From Pseudomonas massiliensis (lineage in GTDB: Bacteria > Pseudomonadota > Gammaproteobacteria > Pseudomonadales > Pseudomonadaceae): a DNA stretch of 64,000 nt. Shown here piece after piece: positions 16,536 through 25,217 of the stretch. Position numbers and translations under genes: made by a program. The notes under the pieces are model-generated. The model worked only from the letters and a program-made list of their open reading frames with translations, did not search any database and was not told the DNA's origin. The stretch spans positions 1,364,001 through 1,428,000 of the forward strand of contig NZ_CCYK01000007.1 of assembly GCF_000826105.1 (NCBI RefSeq), in the 5' to 3' direction. How positions within the stretch are numbered: position 1 is the first letter of the stretch; each line of letters begins with the position of its first letter.

Positions 16536-19051
16536 GTGCTGATGGATGCGCCCAGCAACTGTAGCGCCTCGACGTCGGCGGAGTTGGCCAGGATCAGATT
16601 GTCTTCGCTGAAGCTATCGGTCAGGTCGCCGACCAGCCGCACCTGGAAGCGCAAGCCCTGGGCACCGCTGTCCAGACTGCTGAGGTAGGTTCGGTTCAGG
16701 TCCGCGTCGTAGCTCAGGCGCAGCGTGCCATCGTGCCCATCGCCCAGGCCGATGAAGCCGAGGCGGGAAACGTCCAGTACATCCCGTGCGGTTGAGAAGT
16801 CGGTGATGGTATCCACCGATAGCTCAGCGTCGGTACGCGCGCTGTCCGCCAGGCTGACGAAGCGGAACCGGTCAGCACCCGAACCCCCGGTAAGGCGGTC
16901 AGCGCCCAGTCCGCCGATCAGCAGATCGCTGCCTACGTTGCCCTCGAGGCGATCGGCCCCAGCCGCCCCCTCAAGCACGTCCTGCCCTAAGCCCCCATGG
17001 AGCGCATCGCTGCCCGACGTGCCGGCAAGCTTGAGGTCGCGACTGGGGGCGCTGCTGGTCACTTCGCTGCCCGCGGATCGGGCGAAGACCAGGTTGGCCT
17101 CGCCAACTGAAGCCACCTGGGCGCCGGTGATTGCGAGTTCGAAGTGGTAACCTGCGGCGTCTTCGTCCAGCGATTTAAGGATCGCGCGGTTACCGGCCGC
17201 GTTGAAGCTCAGCTTGAGTGTGCCGTTGTGGCCGTCGCCTAACCCGGTAAAGCCGAGGGCTGAGACGTCGATCAGGTCGCCGTCGCTGCCGTTGAAGTCG
17301 GTCAGGGTATCGCGGGCGGGGTCGTCACTGAGGCTGGCGTTACGCAAGCTGTCGCTCAATTGCCGGTAAACGAAGGTATCGGCACCCGCGCCGCCGTGGA
17401 GTTCATCGCCACCGGCGCCGCCCCAGAGCAGGTCATCTGCCCCCGCCCCGTCGAGCCGGTCCCGGCCGGCCAGGCCTTGCAGCGTCTCGGCGGTCCCGCT
17501 GCCTTGAAGGCTATCAGCGCTGCCGCTGCCTTTCACCAGGGCTTGCAGATGAGCGTCGGTAAGACCCCGGTAGTCGCCTGACAGCGCCAGCTCGAAGCGG
17601 TTGCCGCTGGCGTCGGTGTCCAGGTGCTTCAAGTAGGTGACATCTCGGCTGGCGTCGTACATCAGACGCAGGGTATCGCCATGCCCATTACCCAAGCGGC
17701 TGTATCCGAGGGCGGAGAGATCCAGGCGGTCACTCCCCAGGTCGAAATCCAGGATGCGGTCGGCATGGCCACTGCTGCCGGTGCGATAGCTGTCGGTCAG
17801 TGCATCGAAGCGGAACACATCACGACCGCTACCACTGCTGAGGCGATCCGCGCCGGTGCCTCCCATCAACACATCGTCGTTGCCGGCCCCTGATAGCTGA
17901 TCGGCGCCCGCGTCGCCGTGCAGGATGTCGCGGGTCAAGCTTCCTTCGACAAGGTCGTTGCCCGAGGTACCTTGAAGGCGGACGAACTCGGTGTTGTTGC
18001 GCGCCTGTGCGGAGGGCGGCTGCAGAATGACATTGGCCCCGTCTGAGCTGGCAATGTTGTCGTATACCAGGGTCGCCCCGGACGCATGCCCGGGTTGCAC
18101 GATAGCGCCGTTGTAGGCCTGTTCGCTCACTACCAGGTTATTTCGCACGATGACCGCGCCCGAGAGGCCAGGAGCTACGTTTTCCAGGTAGATCTCGGCC
18201 AACGGGGCTTCCAGCGAGTTGCCGTGCACGCTGTTGTACTCGAGCACACCGTTGGCGCTCAGGTCTACATGGACGCCAAAGTTGACGTTGCCGTAGATGT
18301 CCAGGCCGCTCACGTTGAAAGTGTCGGTACGTTCGATGTGAACCCCGTCCTGACTATTCTCGTGAACGCTGCCGCCACGGATGCGGACCCCGCCCTGGTC
18401 GGTAGAGGCACCTTCGGTCACCCGCATTCCGGCGATGGCGTTCTGGAAGGCGTCACTGTCGAGCAACTGCACCGAACCCGCCAGGTTGAACCCCGAGCCC
18501 TGGTTCCAGGAAGCGACCGTATCCTGGATCACACTGCTGCCGGAGTTGTCCGATATCACGCCATCGCGCCCATTCTGGTGGGCAATGCAGTCCAGTAGGG
18601 TGACCGTGTTATCCGGGCTGCGCAGGTCGAACCCATACCCGCGCCCGCGGAACGCCTCCACCGCTTCCAGGCGCACCTGGTCGCTGTCGGCGCTGACCCA
18701 GCAATCCACCGAGCCGGTCACCTGGTCGCCCAGGCCATCGAGGGTCAGATCGCGAGCGCCTATGTTGTCGCCGTTGCCACGCACGATGCCAGCCACATCA
18801 CCTTCGGTATCGGCCAGCTGGATCACCGTCGCGCCGATGCCCGCGCCTACCAGTGTCACATTGGCGCCCAACAACAGGCAGCCGCCCTGGGCGTCAGCGC
18901 TGGGGCTGACGCGATAGATGCCCTTCGGTAGCACCACCTCGCCGCCTCCGACCGCTACCGTCGCATCCATGGCGGCCTGAATGGCCTGGGTGTCGTCGGT
19001 GACGCCGTCACCACGGGCGCCGAAATCCCTTACGTTCAATTGCATAGCCAT
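16532..19051 (-). CDS. AlgE-like mannuronan C5-epimerase family protein with three R-modules; catalytic histidines replaced
   Basis: 839 residues from the ATG at 19051, which has GGAG seven bases upstream; a further ATG at 19063 is unlikely. Residues 1-365 form an A-module: opening NVRDFGARGDGVTDD, then right-handed beta-helix repeats. Three AlgE-type R-modules follow, each with calcium-binding nonapeptides and a block such as DVFRFDALTDSYRT or LGFIGLGDGHDGTL. No Sec signal, as expected for type I export. Aligned by eye to AlgE4, Tyr139, Asp142 and Asp168 keep the catalytic positions, but the usual YGFDPH is YGFDLR (Arg144 for His154) and RHGFN is GSGFN (Ser186 for His196). So it may be a lyase, a binding protein or an epimerase of altered specificity. 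Confidence 0.85.
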   Translation of the reverse strand: MAMQLNVRDFGARGDGVTDDTQAIQAAMDATVAVGGGEVVLPKGIYRVSPSADAQGGCLLLGANVTLVGAGIGATVIQLADTEGDVAGIVRGNGDNIGARDLTLDGLGDQVTGSVDCWVSADSDQVRLEAVEAFRGRGYGFDLRSPDNTVTLLDCIAHQNGRDGVISDNSGSSVIQDTVASWNQGSGFNLAGSVQLLDSDAFQNAIAGMRVTEGASTDQGGVRIRGGSVHENSQDGVHIERTDTFNVSGLDIYGNVNFGVHVDLSANGVLEYNSVHGNSLEAPLAEIYLENVAPGLSGAVIVRNNLVVSEQAYNGAIVQPGHASGATLVYDNIASSDGANVILQPPSAQARNNTEFVRLQGTSGNDLVEGSLTRDILHGDAGADQLSGAGNDDVLMGGTGADRLSSGSGRDVFRFDALTDSYRTGSSGHADRILDFDLGSDRLDLSALGYSRLGNGHGDTLRLMYDASRDVTYLKHLDTDASGNRFELALSGDYRGLTDAHLQALVKGSGSADSLQGSGTAETLQGLAGRDRLDGAGADDLLWGGAGGDELHGGAGADTFVYRQLSDSLRNASLSDDPARDTLTDFNGSDGDLIDVSALGFTGLGDGHNGTLKLSFNAAGNRAILKSLDEDAAGYHFELAITGAQVASVGEANLVFARSAGSEVTSSAPSRDLKLAGTSGSDALHGGLGQDVLEGAAGADRLEGNVGSDLLIGGLGADRLTGGSGADRFRFVSLADSARTDAELSVDTITDFSTARDVLDVSRLGFIGLGDGHDGTLRLSYDADLNRTYLSSLDSGAQGLRFQVRLVGDLTDSFSEDNLILANSADVEALQLLGASIST

Positions 19052-19295
19052 GGCTATCTCCATTGCCGCGAAGCGCTCGCAGTGAATGAATAAGGCAGGT
19101 TGAACGATCCGGGCAGGAGATCAGGCTAGCAGAGCCTCGGCGGCTTAGAAGCGCGTTTACCTAGACAAGGGCCGCGTCGCATATTTGCGTGAACTAAGGT
19201 AGCGGTACGGTGATCATTCTCATGGCGCATCCTGCGCAAGTCCTGGCGCCTTCGCCTTCGTGAAAGCCCGGGCATGCCCATGACAAGGAGCCACC

Positions 19296-19724
19296 GTGAC
19301 CGTTACCGCCTCTGCTGTCTACCGCTGCCGCCCAGGCCCGCTGCATGCGATCCTGTTGGGCGGCGGCGTCGCGCTGTTTCTGGGTGCATTGCTCAGCGAT
19401 ATCGCCTACTACCAAACCTATGAAATCCAATGGAGCAACTTCGCTTCCTGGCTGATCGCCGGAGCCTTGTTGTTCAGTGGCCTGGCCGGGCTGTTCGCCC
19501 TGGCCAATCTTGCCCGCGCTCGACACAAGGCCGGCCGCCCGCTGGTGTATGTGCTGCTCTCGCTGGCGGCCTGGGTGCTGGGGCTGATCAATGCCTTCCA
19601 GCATGCCAAGGATGCCTGGGCAGTCATGCCCGCGGGGCTGGCGTTGTCGGTGGTGGTCACGCTGCTGGCCCTGGTGGCGGCCTGGACTGGCCTGACCAAC
19701 CTGCGCTCGGAGGTTGAAGCATGA
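19296..19724 (+). CDS. DUF2231 inner-membrane protein
   Basis: 142 residues. The start is a GTG with AAGGAG five bases before it. Four hydrophobic segments are visible near 20-40, 48-68, 82-102 and 112-134. The opening PGPLHAILLGGGVALFLGALLSD is typical of DUF2231 membrane proteins, whose role is unknown. Its stop overlaps the start of the sorbosone-dehydrogenase-like gene (ATGA), which makes a two-gene operon; the pair may form an electron-transfer or anchoring unit, but that is inference. Confidence 0.82.
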   Translation: MTVTASAVYRCRPGPLHAILLGGGVALFLGALLSDIAYYQTYEIQWSNFASWLIAGALLFSGLAGLFALANLARARHKAGRPLVYVLLSLAAWVLGLINAFQHAKDAWAVMPAGLALSVVVTLLALVAAWTGLTNLRSEVEA

Positions 19725-21010
19725 AGACCCTCTTTACACTGTCGGCCTTGAGCCTGGCCTTGCTGCTTACTGCTTGTGGTGGGGAGGGTGATAGTACCCA
19801 GGCCATTGGCCCGGATCCCAAGCTGCCCGAAGCCCAGCGCGGTCTATTGCCCAGCATGAAGATCGCCGAGCCTGAGCAATGGGGCGATCGCACGCCCAAG
19901 GTGCCAGAGGGCTACAAGATCACCGCGATCGCCACTGACCTGAAGATTCCACGGCAGACCCTGGTGCTGCCTAACGGTGACATTCTGGTGGCAGAGGGCC
20001 GAGGGGGCAGCGCGCCCAAACTCAAGCCCAAGGATGTGATCGCTGGCTACATCAAGGCCAAGGGCAATACCCAGGTCAAGGGCGGCAACCGCTTGACGCT
20101 GTTGCGAGATGCCGACGGCGATGGCACCTATGAGGTCAAGGAAGTGTTCGCTGAGGGGCTCAATGCGCCCTACGGCCTGGCTTACGTCAATGGCAAGCTC
20201 TATGTGGCCAATCAGGACGCGGTGGTGCGTTTCGACTACGTAGACGGCCAGACCAAGGCCAGCGGCGCGCCTGTGAAGGTGACCGACCTGCCCGCCGAGA
20301 TCAATCATCACTGGACCAAGGCCCTGGCGGCTAGTCCAGATGGGCGCTTCCTCTATGTCGGTATCGGCTCCAACAGCAATGTCACCGAACGGGGCATGGA
20401 AGTGGAGCTCGAGCGCGCGCGTGTCTGGCAGATCGACGCCTCGACCGGTGCCCATCGCCCCTATGCCACCGGCCTGCGCAATCCCACGGCCCTGGCGATC
20501 CAGCCGGGTACCGGCCAGTTGTGGGCAGTGGTCAATGAGCGGGATGAACTCGGGCCGGACCTGGTGCCTGATTACCTGACCTCGGTTAAGGAAGGCGCTT
20601 TCTATGGCTGGCCCTACAGCTACTGGGGCCAGAACGTGGACCCCCGCGCCCAGCCTCAGAATCCGGCCATGGTCGCCGCGGCCATCAAGCCGGACTATGG
20701 CCTGGGCTCCCATGTGGCGGCCCTGGGGGTGACCTTCTCCAGCCCAGTGATGGGGCAGCAGTTCGCCGACGGCGTATTCGTGGGTGAGCACGGCAGCTGG
20801 AACCGAGACAATCCGGTGGGTTACAAGGTGGTCTTCGTGCCGTTCGCCAATGGCAAGCCAAGCGGCGAGGCGGTGGACTTCGCCACGGGCTTCCGCGGCG
20901 AGGATGGCAAGACCCGCGGCCGCCCGGTGGGCGTGACCCTGGACCCGAAAGGCGCCCTGATCATCGCCGATGACCTGGCCAACACCGTGTGGCGGGTGAC
21001 TCGGATGTAA
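19721..21010 (+). CDS. L-sorbosone dehydrogenase-like PQQ-type beta-propeller lipoprotein
   Basis: 429 residues. The N-terminus is a lipoprotein signal with lipobox LLTAC (Cys19), so the protein should be anchored in the periplasm. Repeats with LPNGDILVAEGRGG, NRLTLLRDADGDG, APYGLAYVNGKLYVAN and VGEHGSWNRD are those of the soluble-glucose-dehydrogenase/sorbosone-dehydrogenase beta-propeller family, which uses PQQ and calcium to oxidise sugars or aldehydes. No cytochrome or PQQ-synthesis gene is adjacent apart from the overlapping DUF2231 membrane protein. The stop codon lies inside the first unit of a tandem repeat. Confidence 0.88.
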   Translation: MKTLFTLSALSLALLLTACGGEGDSTQAIGPDPKLPEAQRGLLPSMKIAEPEQWGDRTPKVPEGYKITAIATDLKIPRQTLVLPNGDILVAEGRGGSAPKLKPKDVIAGYIKAKGNTQVKGGNRLTLLRDADGDGTYEVKEVFAEGLNAPYGLAYVNGKLYVANQDAVVRFDYVDGQTKASGAPVKVTDLPAEINHHWTKALAASPDGRFLYVGIGSNSNVTERGMEVELERARVWQIDASTGAHRPYATGLRNPTALAIQPGTGQLWAVVNERDELGPDLVPDYLTSVKEGAFYGWPYSYWGQNVDPRAQPQNPAMVAAAIKPDYGLGSHVAALGVTFSSPVMGQQFADGVFVGEHGSWNRDNPVGYKVVFVPFANGKPSGEAVDFATGFRGEDGKTRGRPVGVTLDPKGALIIADDLANTVWRVTRM

Positions 21011-21232
21011 CTCGACTCAGCCAGTGGGAGGCAGCGGCAGCTGCCGAATGGCTCAGGGCTCTGGAGTGAAGCTCAGGGCATGTTCGCCAGCTTCGCTGGC
21101 TCCTACTGAAGGATGTAACCTACTGAAGGATGTAACTCGACCAGCCGGTGGGAGGCAGCGGCAGCTGCCGAATGGCTCTGGCTCTGGGGTGAAGCTCAGG
21201 CATGTTCGCCAGCTTCGCTGGCTCCTACTGAA
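21006..21232. repeat. Tandem 125-bp duplication carrying two REP-type hairpins
   Basis: Two near-identical units start at 21006 and 21131. Each holds GGCAGCGGCAGCTGCCGAATGGCT and, near its end, the hairpin GCCAGC-TTC-GCTGGC (21086-21100 and 21208-21222) within TTCGCCAGC..GCTGGCTCC. The first unit begins inside the stop codon of the upstream gene, and the short string CTACTGAAGGATGTAAC is repeated directly at 21103 and 21120, marking the junction. Such hairpins are typical Pseudomonas REP elements and may stop transcription or protect the 3' end of the mRNA. Confidence 0.75.
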
Positions 21233-21257
21233 TACGGCACGGCGAATTCCGGAGGGG

Positions 21258-21614
21258 TCAATCCTTCTTCAGCATGCCGGCCAGTGCCGCGAAGGGATTG
21301 TGGGTCGCCTTGGCTACGGAGGGGCTGCTCAGGGAACCTTCGGTGAAGTACTGCTGGTCGGTGTAGCGGGCGTGTTCGTTGTCGTGGCAATACAGGCACA
21401 GCAACTCCCAGTTAGAGCCGTCCTGGGGGTTGTTGTCATGGTTATGGTCACGATGGTGGACCGTCAGCTCGCTCAGACGCTTGCCTGAAAACTCCCGGGC
21501 ACAGCGGCCGCACACGTGGGGGTACATTTTCAGGGCCTTGTCGCGGTAACCGCGCTCGCGCTCGCGCTGGGTTTCGGCAAGGATGCGGTCGAGTTTGGAA
21601 GTATCGGTAGCCAT
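21258..21614 (-). CDS. yajD: YajD family HNH nuclease
   Basis: 118 residues. An HNH core is clear: CGRCAREF as the first zinc pair, ELTVHHRDHNHDNNP with the catalytic histidines, and LLCLYCHDNEHAR as the second zinc pair. Length and order match E. coli YajD, a small stand-alone HNH protein of unknown biological target. It stands alone on the minus strand, downstream of the REP repeats. The C-terminal tail (about 25 residues) is low in recognisable features. Confidence 0.9.
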   Translation of the reverse strand: MATDTSKLDRILAETQRERERGYRDKALKMYPHVCGRCAREFSGKRLSELTVHHRDHNHDNNPQDGSNWELLCLYCHDNEHARYTDQQYFTEGSLSSPSVAKATHNPFAALAGMLKKD

Positions 21615-21683
21615 GGGACACTCGGCGGGGCGGGAAAGCCCAGAGTCTAGCGTCCCGGCCGATGGCGCGCCATGCCGGGCTGG

Positions 21684-21875
21684 CTAACGGCCTTTTGCTT
21701 TCTTTTTCTCCATGCCCTTCAGGCGCTCCCGGGCGCGCTGCACAACCGCCGCCCGTTCCGGTCGCTTGAGCTTCTTCCAGGCCTTGATTTCCTCCTTTGA
21801 ACGGCCACAGCCCCGGCAAACGCCATCATTGATCTTGCATTCGGAAATGCAGGGGTTCTCGATCTCTTTGCCCAA
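21684..21875 (-). CDS. DUF1289 small Cys-rich protein, TTG start
   Basis: 63 residues if translation begins at the TTG at 21875, which has GGAGG four bases upstream. The frame stays open to an ATG at 21941, but that extension lacks a ribosome-binding site and does not resemble the family. The core ENPCISECKI followed by GVCRGCGRSKEEIKAWKKL is the four-cysteine DUF1289 motif, likely a zinc site, and the C-terminus is a basic helix. Function unknown. It probably forms a transcription unit with the nuclease gene downstream. Confidence 0.78.
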   Translation of the reverse strand: MGKEIENPCISECKINDGVCRGCGRSKEEIKAWKKLKRPERAAVVQRARERLKGMEKKKAKGR

Positions 21876-22087
21876 GGGGCCTCCAGGGGTGGATGGGTCA
21901 GCGCGGCCGTGGGATTGTGGAATGCAGCGCAGGAGACCCATTATGAACTGCTATATCGGCGGTTGCCTGCGGGCAGCTAGATTTCAACGTCCTGGCGCAG
22001 CCTTACCAGGTTGGCCTGTGCCACTGCCTCGAGATTGTCGCAAGCCACTGCGATAAGCGACAGCGCTATGAACCCTGATGAAGTGGG

Positions 22088-25042
22088 TCAGAAATGCAAC
22101 TGCCACTGCCCGACCAGCGCATGCAACCGGCTGTTGGCACCGTATTCGCCGCTGTAACCGACTCCCAGGGTGCTGCGCGGGCCAAGGCCGACGTCGACCC
22201 CGGCTTCAGCGAGCAAGCTGTCGCGGTCCAGAGCGCTGCCTTCCACGCTGAAAGCGCTAGCCCCGGACAGGAAGCTTTGTCGCGTGCTATCGCTGAGCGA
22301 ACCATAGGTATGGCGCCACGCCAGGCTGGCACGAGGGGTAAGGCTCATGCCTGAGTCCAGGGTAGCGAGGTTGGCGATGCGCAGGCCAAGGCTGTGGCTG
22401 AGGTTGTCGGTACGGGTACTGTCGACGGCCAGCGCGGCGGCACCGCCTTTTTCCCGATAACCGTCCCGCTGGTAGCGCTGGTAGTTCAGGCCAACGAAGG
22501 GCTCGACTTCCAGCCGTCCGCTGCCGGTGGCATAGGCGAGTTCGGCGAAGGCCTGCTGGCTGTCGGCGTGGTAATCGCCCTTGGGACGGTCCGTGAACCC
22601 GGAGAAGGCCACGGAACGCTGGCTATCGCCATCATGCAGGCTATAGGCGGCGCCCAGTCGCACTGCCCAAGGCCCGGCTACCCGACTGCCGTAGACACCC
22701 AGGTGCAGGCTATCGATATCACCTTCGGCACCGCTACTGCTCAGGCGTGTATGCGAATAACCACTGAGCAGGCCTACTCGCCATCGTTCGTTGAGCGACC
22801 AGTCGGCGCCCAGCACGGCGCCGCCGCTACGTTGCTCGGTGGCGTCGCTGCCGTGGCTGCCGTCCAGCTTGCCATAGCTGCCAAGGCCCTGCAGCCAGAG
22901 GCGCCCTTGGGCGTTGGGATCGTTCAGGTTTCGTGCCGAAGCGGGTACACCCACGGCGGCCAGGTAGGGCGCCTCCGTGTCAGTCAGGCCCACCAACAGC
23001 CCCCCGCTGCTGCCCAGGGCCCGCATGGCGCTCAGCATGCTGGAACCTACCTGGGCGGTACCCGCCAGGGTCGCCGCGCTCAGATTGGCTGTGCTACCGC
23101 CGGCCAGCTGTTCCAGAGCAGTGCCCGCGGACCCGCTGGAGGTATTGAGCACGGCGTCGTACAGGGCACCGGTGCCGGCCAGGGATACCGCCGATGCCGC
23201 CGCTGCCGCGTTGGCCGAGCGTGCGTAGCGGGCGAATTGCACGTCATTGCGGTCGTACTGGAGCTCTACCTGGGTCGGGGTATAGCTCAAGGTGGGGGTT
23301 AGGAAGGCGTAGTCGCTGGTGACGCTGGCGAAGGTACCGTCTATCGCCCCGGCGCGGAGCACGACGTAGCGGTTTTTCCAAGGATAGTCGCCGGCAGCGG
23401 GTACCAGGTTCAGGGCGGCGCCGTTCAGGGTGGCCGTACCGCTGACTATCAGGGGCGCGCTGGTGCCGTCCGGGTTGACGCCATAGGCCAGTGAACCGGT
23501 GCTCCCAAAAGCCAGGTTTCCATTCACCTGGGCGCTGCCCCAGGTTGTACCGGTTTCCAGCACGCCGTCCACCTGCAGGCCGCCGACGCTGCCACCGCCG
23601 GTATAACGACCACCCTCGGCGACGGTGACCGCACCGGTGATCGTGCTCAAGTTCACCAGGCTGGCTCCGGTCAGGATAGTTCCGCCTTGGCTGAAGTCAC
23701 CGCTACCCTGCAGTGTCCAGTTACCCGAGGCCACCGTCAGGCGCTCGAAATTGCGACTGTCGCCGAAACTGCCGCCGGGTTCACCCGAGAGCGTCAGGCT
23801 ATCGACGCCGCTGCCGCCGTTTACGGTGCCGGCAAAGGTCCCTCCGCTGAGTACTGCAAGGCTGTCATCGCCGCCGCCGAGGTCCAGGGCAAGACCGTCG
23901 CCGCCGTTGATGGCGCCACTGTTGATCACCGTATCAGCGAACTCGCCGATCATCTTCACGCCATACCCACTGACCCCTTGAATCAGACCGTGGTTTTCCA
24001 GGGTAGTGGCGTAATAGGCGCTGGTCTGGTTGCCATCGTCGATGAGGACGCCATTGGTGGCGCCACTGATCAAGGCACCGGCGGCGTTGTACAGGCTACC
24101 CCCGCCAGCGGCAATGCCTTCGCTGTTGTTGCCATCGCCCACGGCGCCAGTACCTTCGATGGTCCCGTAGTTGACGATGCTGGCGAGCTTGTCGATGTCC
24201 ACGCCATCGCCGTCGCCGGTGGCCATGAGCCCATTCACCGCACCGGTGATGGTTCCATGGTTGATCACCGTGCCGTCATTGTCCGAACCGAAGCCCGAGC
24301 CGTTTCGGCCGATGACCAGGCCTTCGTTGTACAGGTATGCCCCTTCATCGGTGGTAATGCCGTGGCGACCGCCTGAGATGGTGCCGCTTGCGTAGTTATA
24401 GATGCGCACCCCCGTGGCCGAGTCAATGTCGATGCCGTCGGGCTTGGTGTCCGGATCCAGGAAGGCGCCACTGGTGATGTTGCCGTAGTTGAGGATGGTG
24501 GCGTTGGCGCCGGTTTTCATCCCGTCTTCAAGTTCCGAGGCGATGACTCCGCTGGCTGTATTGGTCAGGGTGGTGGTCCAGTTCGCCGAGCGCAGCTTGT
24601 CCAGGGACAGCGCGCGGCCTTCGCTGGAGCGCAGAGTGCCGCTGTTGGTCAAGGTCAGGCTGCCGCTGGCGTAGTTGGCCTTGAACCGGACAGCGTCATC
24701 CAGGCTGTCGATGGTTGCCCCCGCGGCGTTGACGATGGTCACTCGATGGATGGCAGAAGCCGCGCCGTCACTGTCAATGGCGCGATCGTCCGAAGTGATG
24801 AGGCCCTGATTGGTCACTGTCACCCCAGCGCCGGTGGTGGCGCCTGAAAGGTCCACGGCGGGGTCGCCGCTGACGCTGAGCGTGCCGCTTGGGGCAATGC
24901 TGAGGCTATCGCTACCGCTGAGCGACTGCGAGGTAGTGCTGGGGCCGCTGAGGGTGACGGCCAGGGTGCTTGGCGCGCCGAGCGCGGCGATGACGACGGC
25001 GACGGCGGCCGCGATCGCTGACCGTTGGGGGCTGACTGACAT
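22088..25042 (-). CDS. Type V autotransporter with beta-helix passenger
   Basis: 984 residues from the ATG at 25042. A signal peptide lies at about 1-28 (SAIAAAVAVVIAALGAPSTLA). The passenger contains many irregular beta-helix turns such as TVTNQGLITSDDRAIDSDG, NYGTIEGTGA and NHGLIQGVSGYG. The last 280 residues are the autotransporter barrel: LWLQGLGSYGKLDGS, GAVLGADWSLNERWRVGLLSGYS, and the terminal phenylalanine of WQLHF needed for outer-membrane insertion. No protease or esterase motif is visible in the passenger, so adhesion or aggregation is the default guess. It is divergent from the pyruvate-kinase-like gene. Confidence 0.9.
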   Translation of the reverse strand: MSVSPQRSAIAAAVAVVIAALGAPSTLAVTLSGPSTTSQSLSGSDSLSIAPSGTLSVSGDPAVDLSGATTGAGVTVTNQGLITSDDRAIDSDGAASAIHRVTIVNAAGATIDSLDDAVRFKANYASGSLTLTNSGTLRSSEGRALSLDKLRSANWTTTLTNTASGVIASELEDGMKTGANATILNYGNITSGAFLDPDTKPDGIDIDSATGVRIYNYASGTISGGRHGITTDEGAYLYNEGLVIGRNGSGFGSDNDGTVINHGTITGAVNGLMATGDGDGVDIDKLASIVNYGTIEGTGAVGDGNNSEGIAAGGGSLYNAAGALISGATNGVLIDDGNQTSAYYATTLENHGLIQGVSGYGVKMIGEFADTVINSGAINGGDGLALDLGGGDDSLAVLSGGTFAGTVNGGSGVDSLTLSGEPGGSFGDSRNFERLTVASGNWTLQGSGDFSQGGTILTGASLVNLSTITGAVTVAEGGRYTGGGSVGGLQVDGVLETGTTWGSAQVNGNLAFGSTGSLAYGVNPDGTSAPLIVSGTATLNGAALNLVPAAGDYPWKNRYVVLRAGAIDGTFASVTSDYAFLTPTLSYTPTQVELQYDRNDVQFARYARSANAAAAASAVSLAGTGALYDAVLNTSSGSAGTALEQLAGGSTANLSAATLAGTAQVGSSMLSAMRALGSSGGLLVGLTDTEAPYLAAVGVPASARNLNDPNAQGRLWLQGLGSYGKLDGSHGSDATEQRSGGAVLGADWSLNERWRVGLLSGYSHTRLSSSGAEGDIDSLHLGVYGSRVAGPWAVRLGAAYSLHDGDSQRSVAFSGFTDRPKGDYHADSQQAFAELAYATGSGRLEVEPFVGLNYQRYQRDGYREKGGAAALAVDSTRTDNLSHSLGLRIANLATLDSGMSLTPRASLAWRHTYGSLSDSTRQSFLSGASAFSVEGSALDRDSLLAEAGVDVGLGPRSTLGVGYSGEYGANSRLHALVGQWQLHF

Positions 25043-25217
25043 GCGGAAGTGGCCTCGTGCCTTGTATCGGGCCGATCTGTATAACGAAGCGATGTTTCCG
25101 CTTTGTGTCAGCATGGAGACAGGACTGGATTGCTTGCTGTAAGAATTTCGTCATGCCGGGGCGCTAGCGTAGAGCGGCCGCAGGCGATGGTTTCCTGCCG
25201 GCGCCTGGAGACCTTGA

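Noticed and set aside
16532..18000. Nucleotide repeats resembling a repeat array in the epimerase-like gene
   Set aside because: They are coding repeats of calcium-binding nonapeptides and R-modules, irregular at DNA level, with no spacers as in CRISPR.
21912..22056. Small plus-strand frame near the autotransporter 3' end
   Set aside because: No ribosome-binding site well placed before a credible start and no recognisable sequence.
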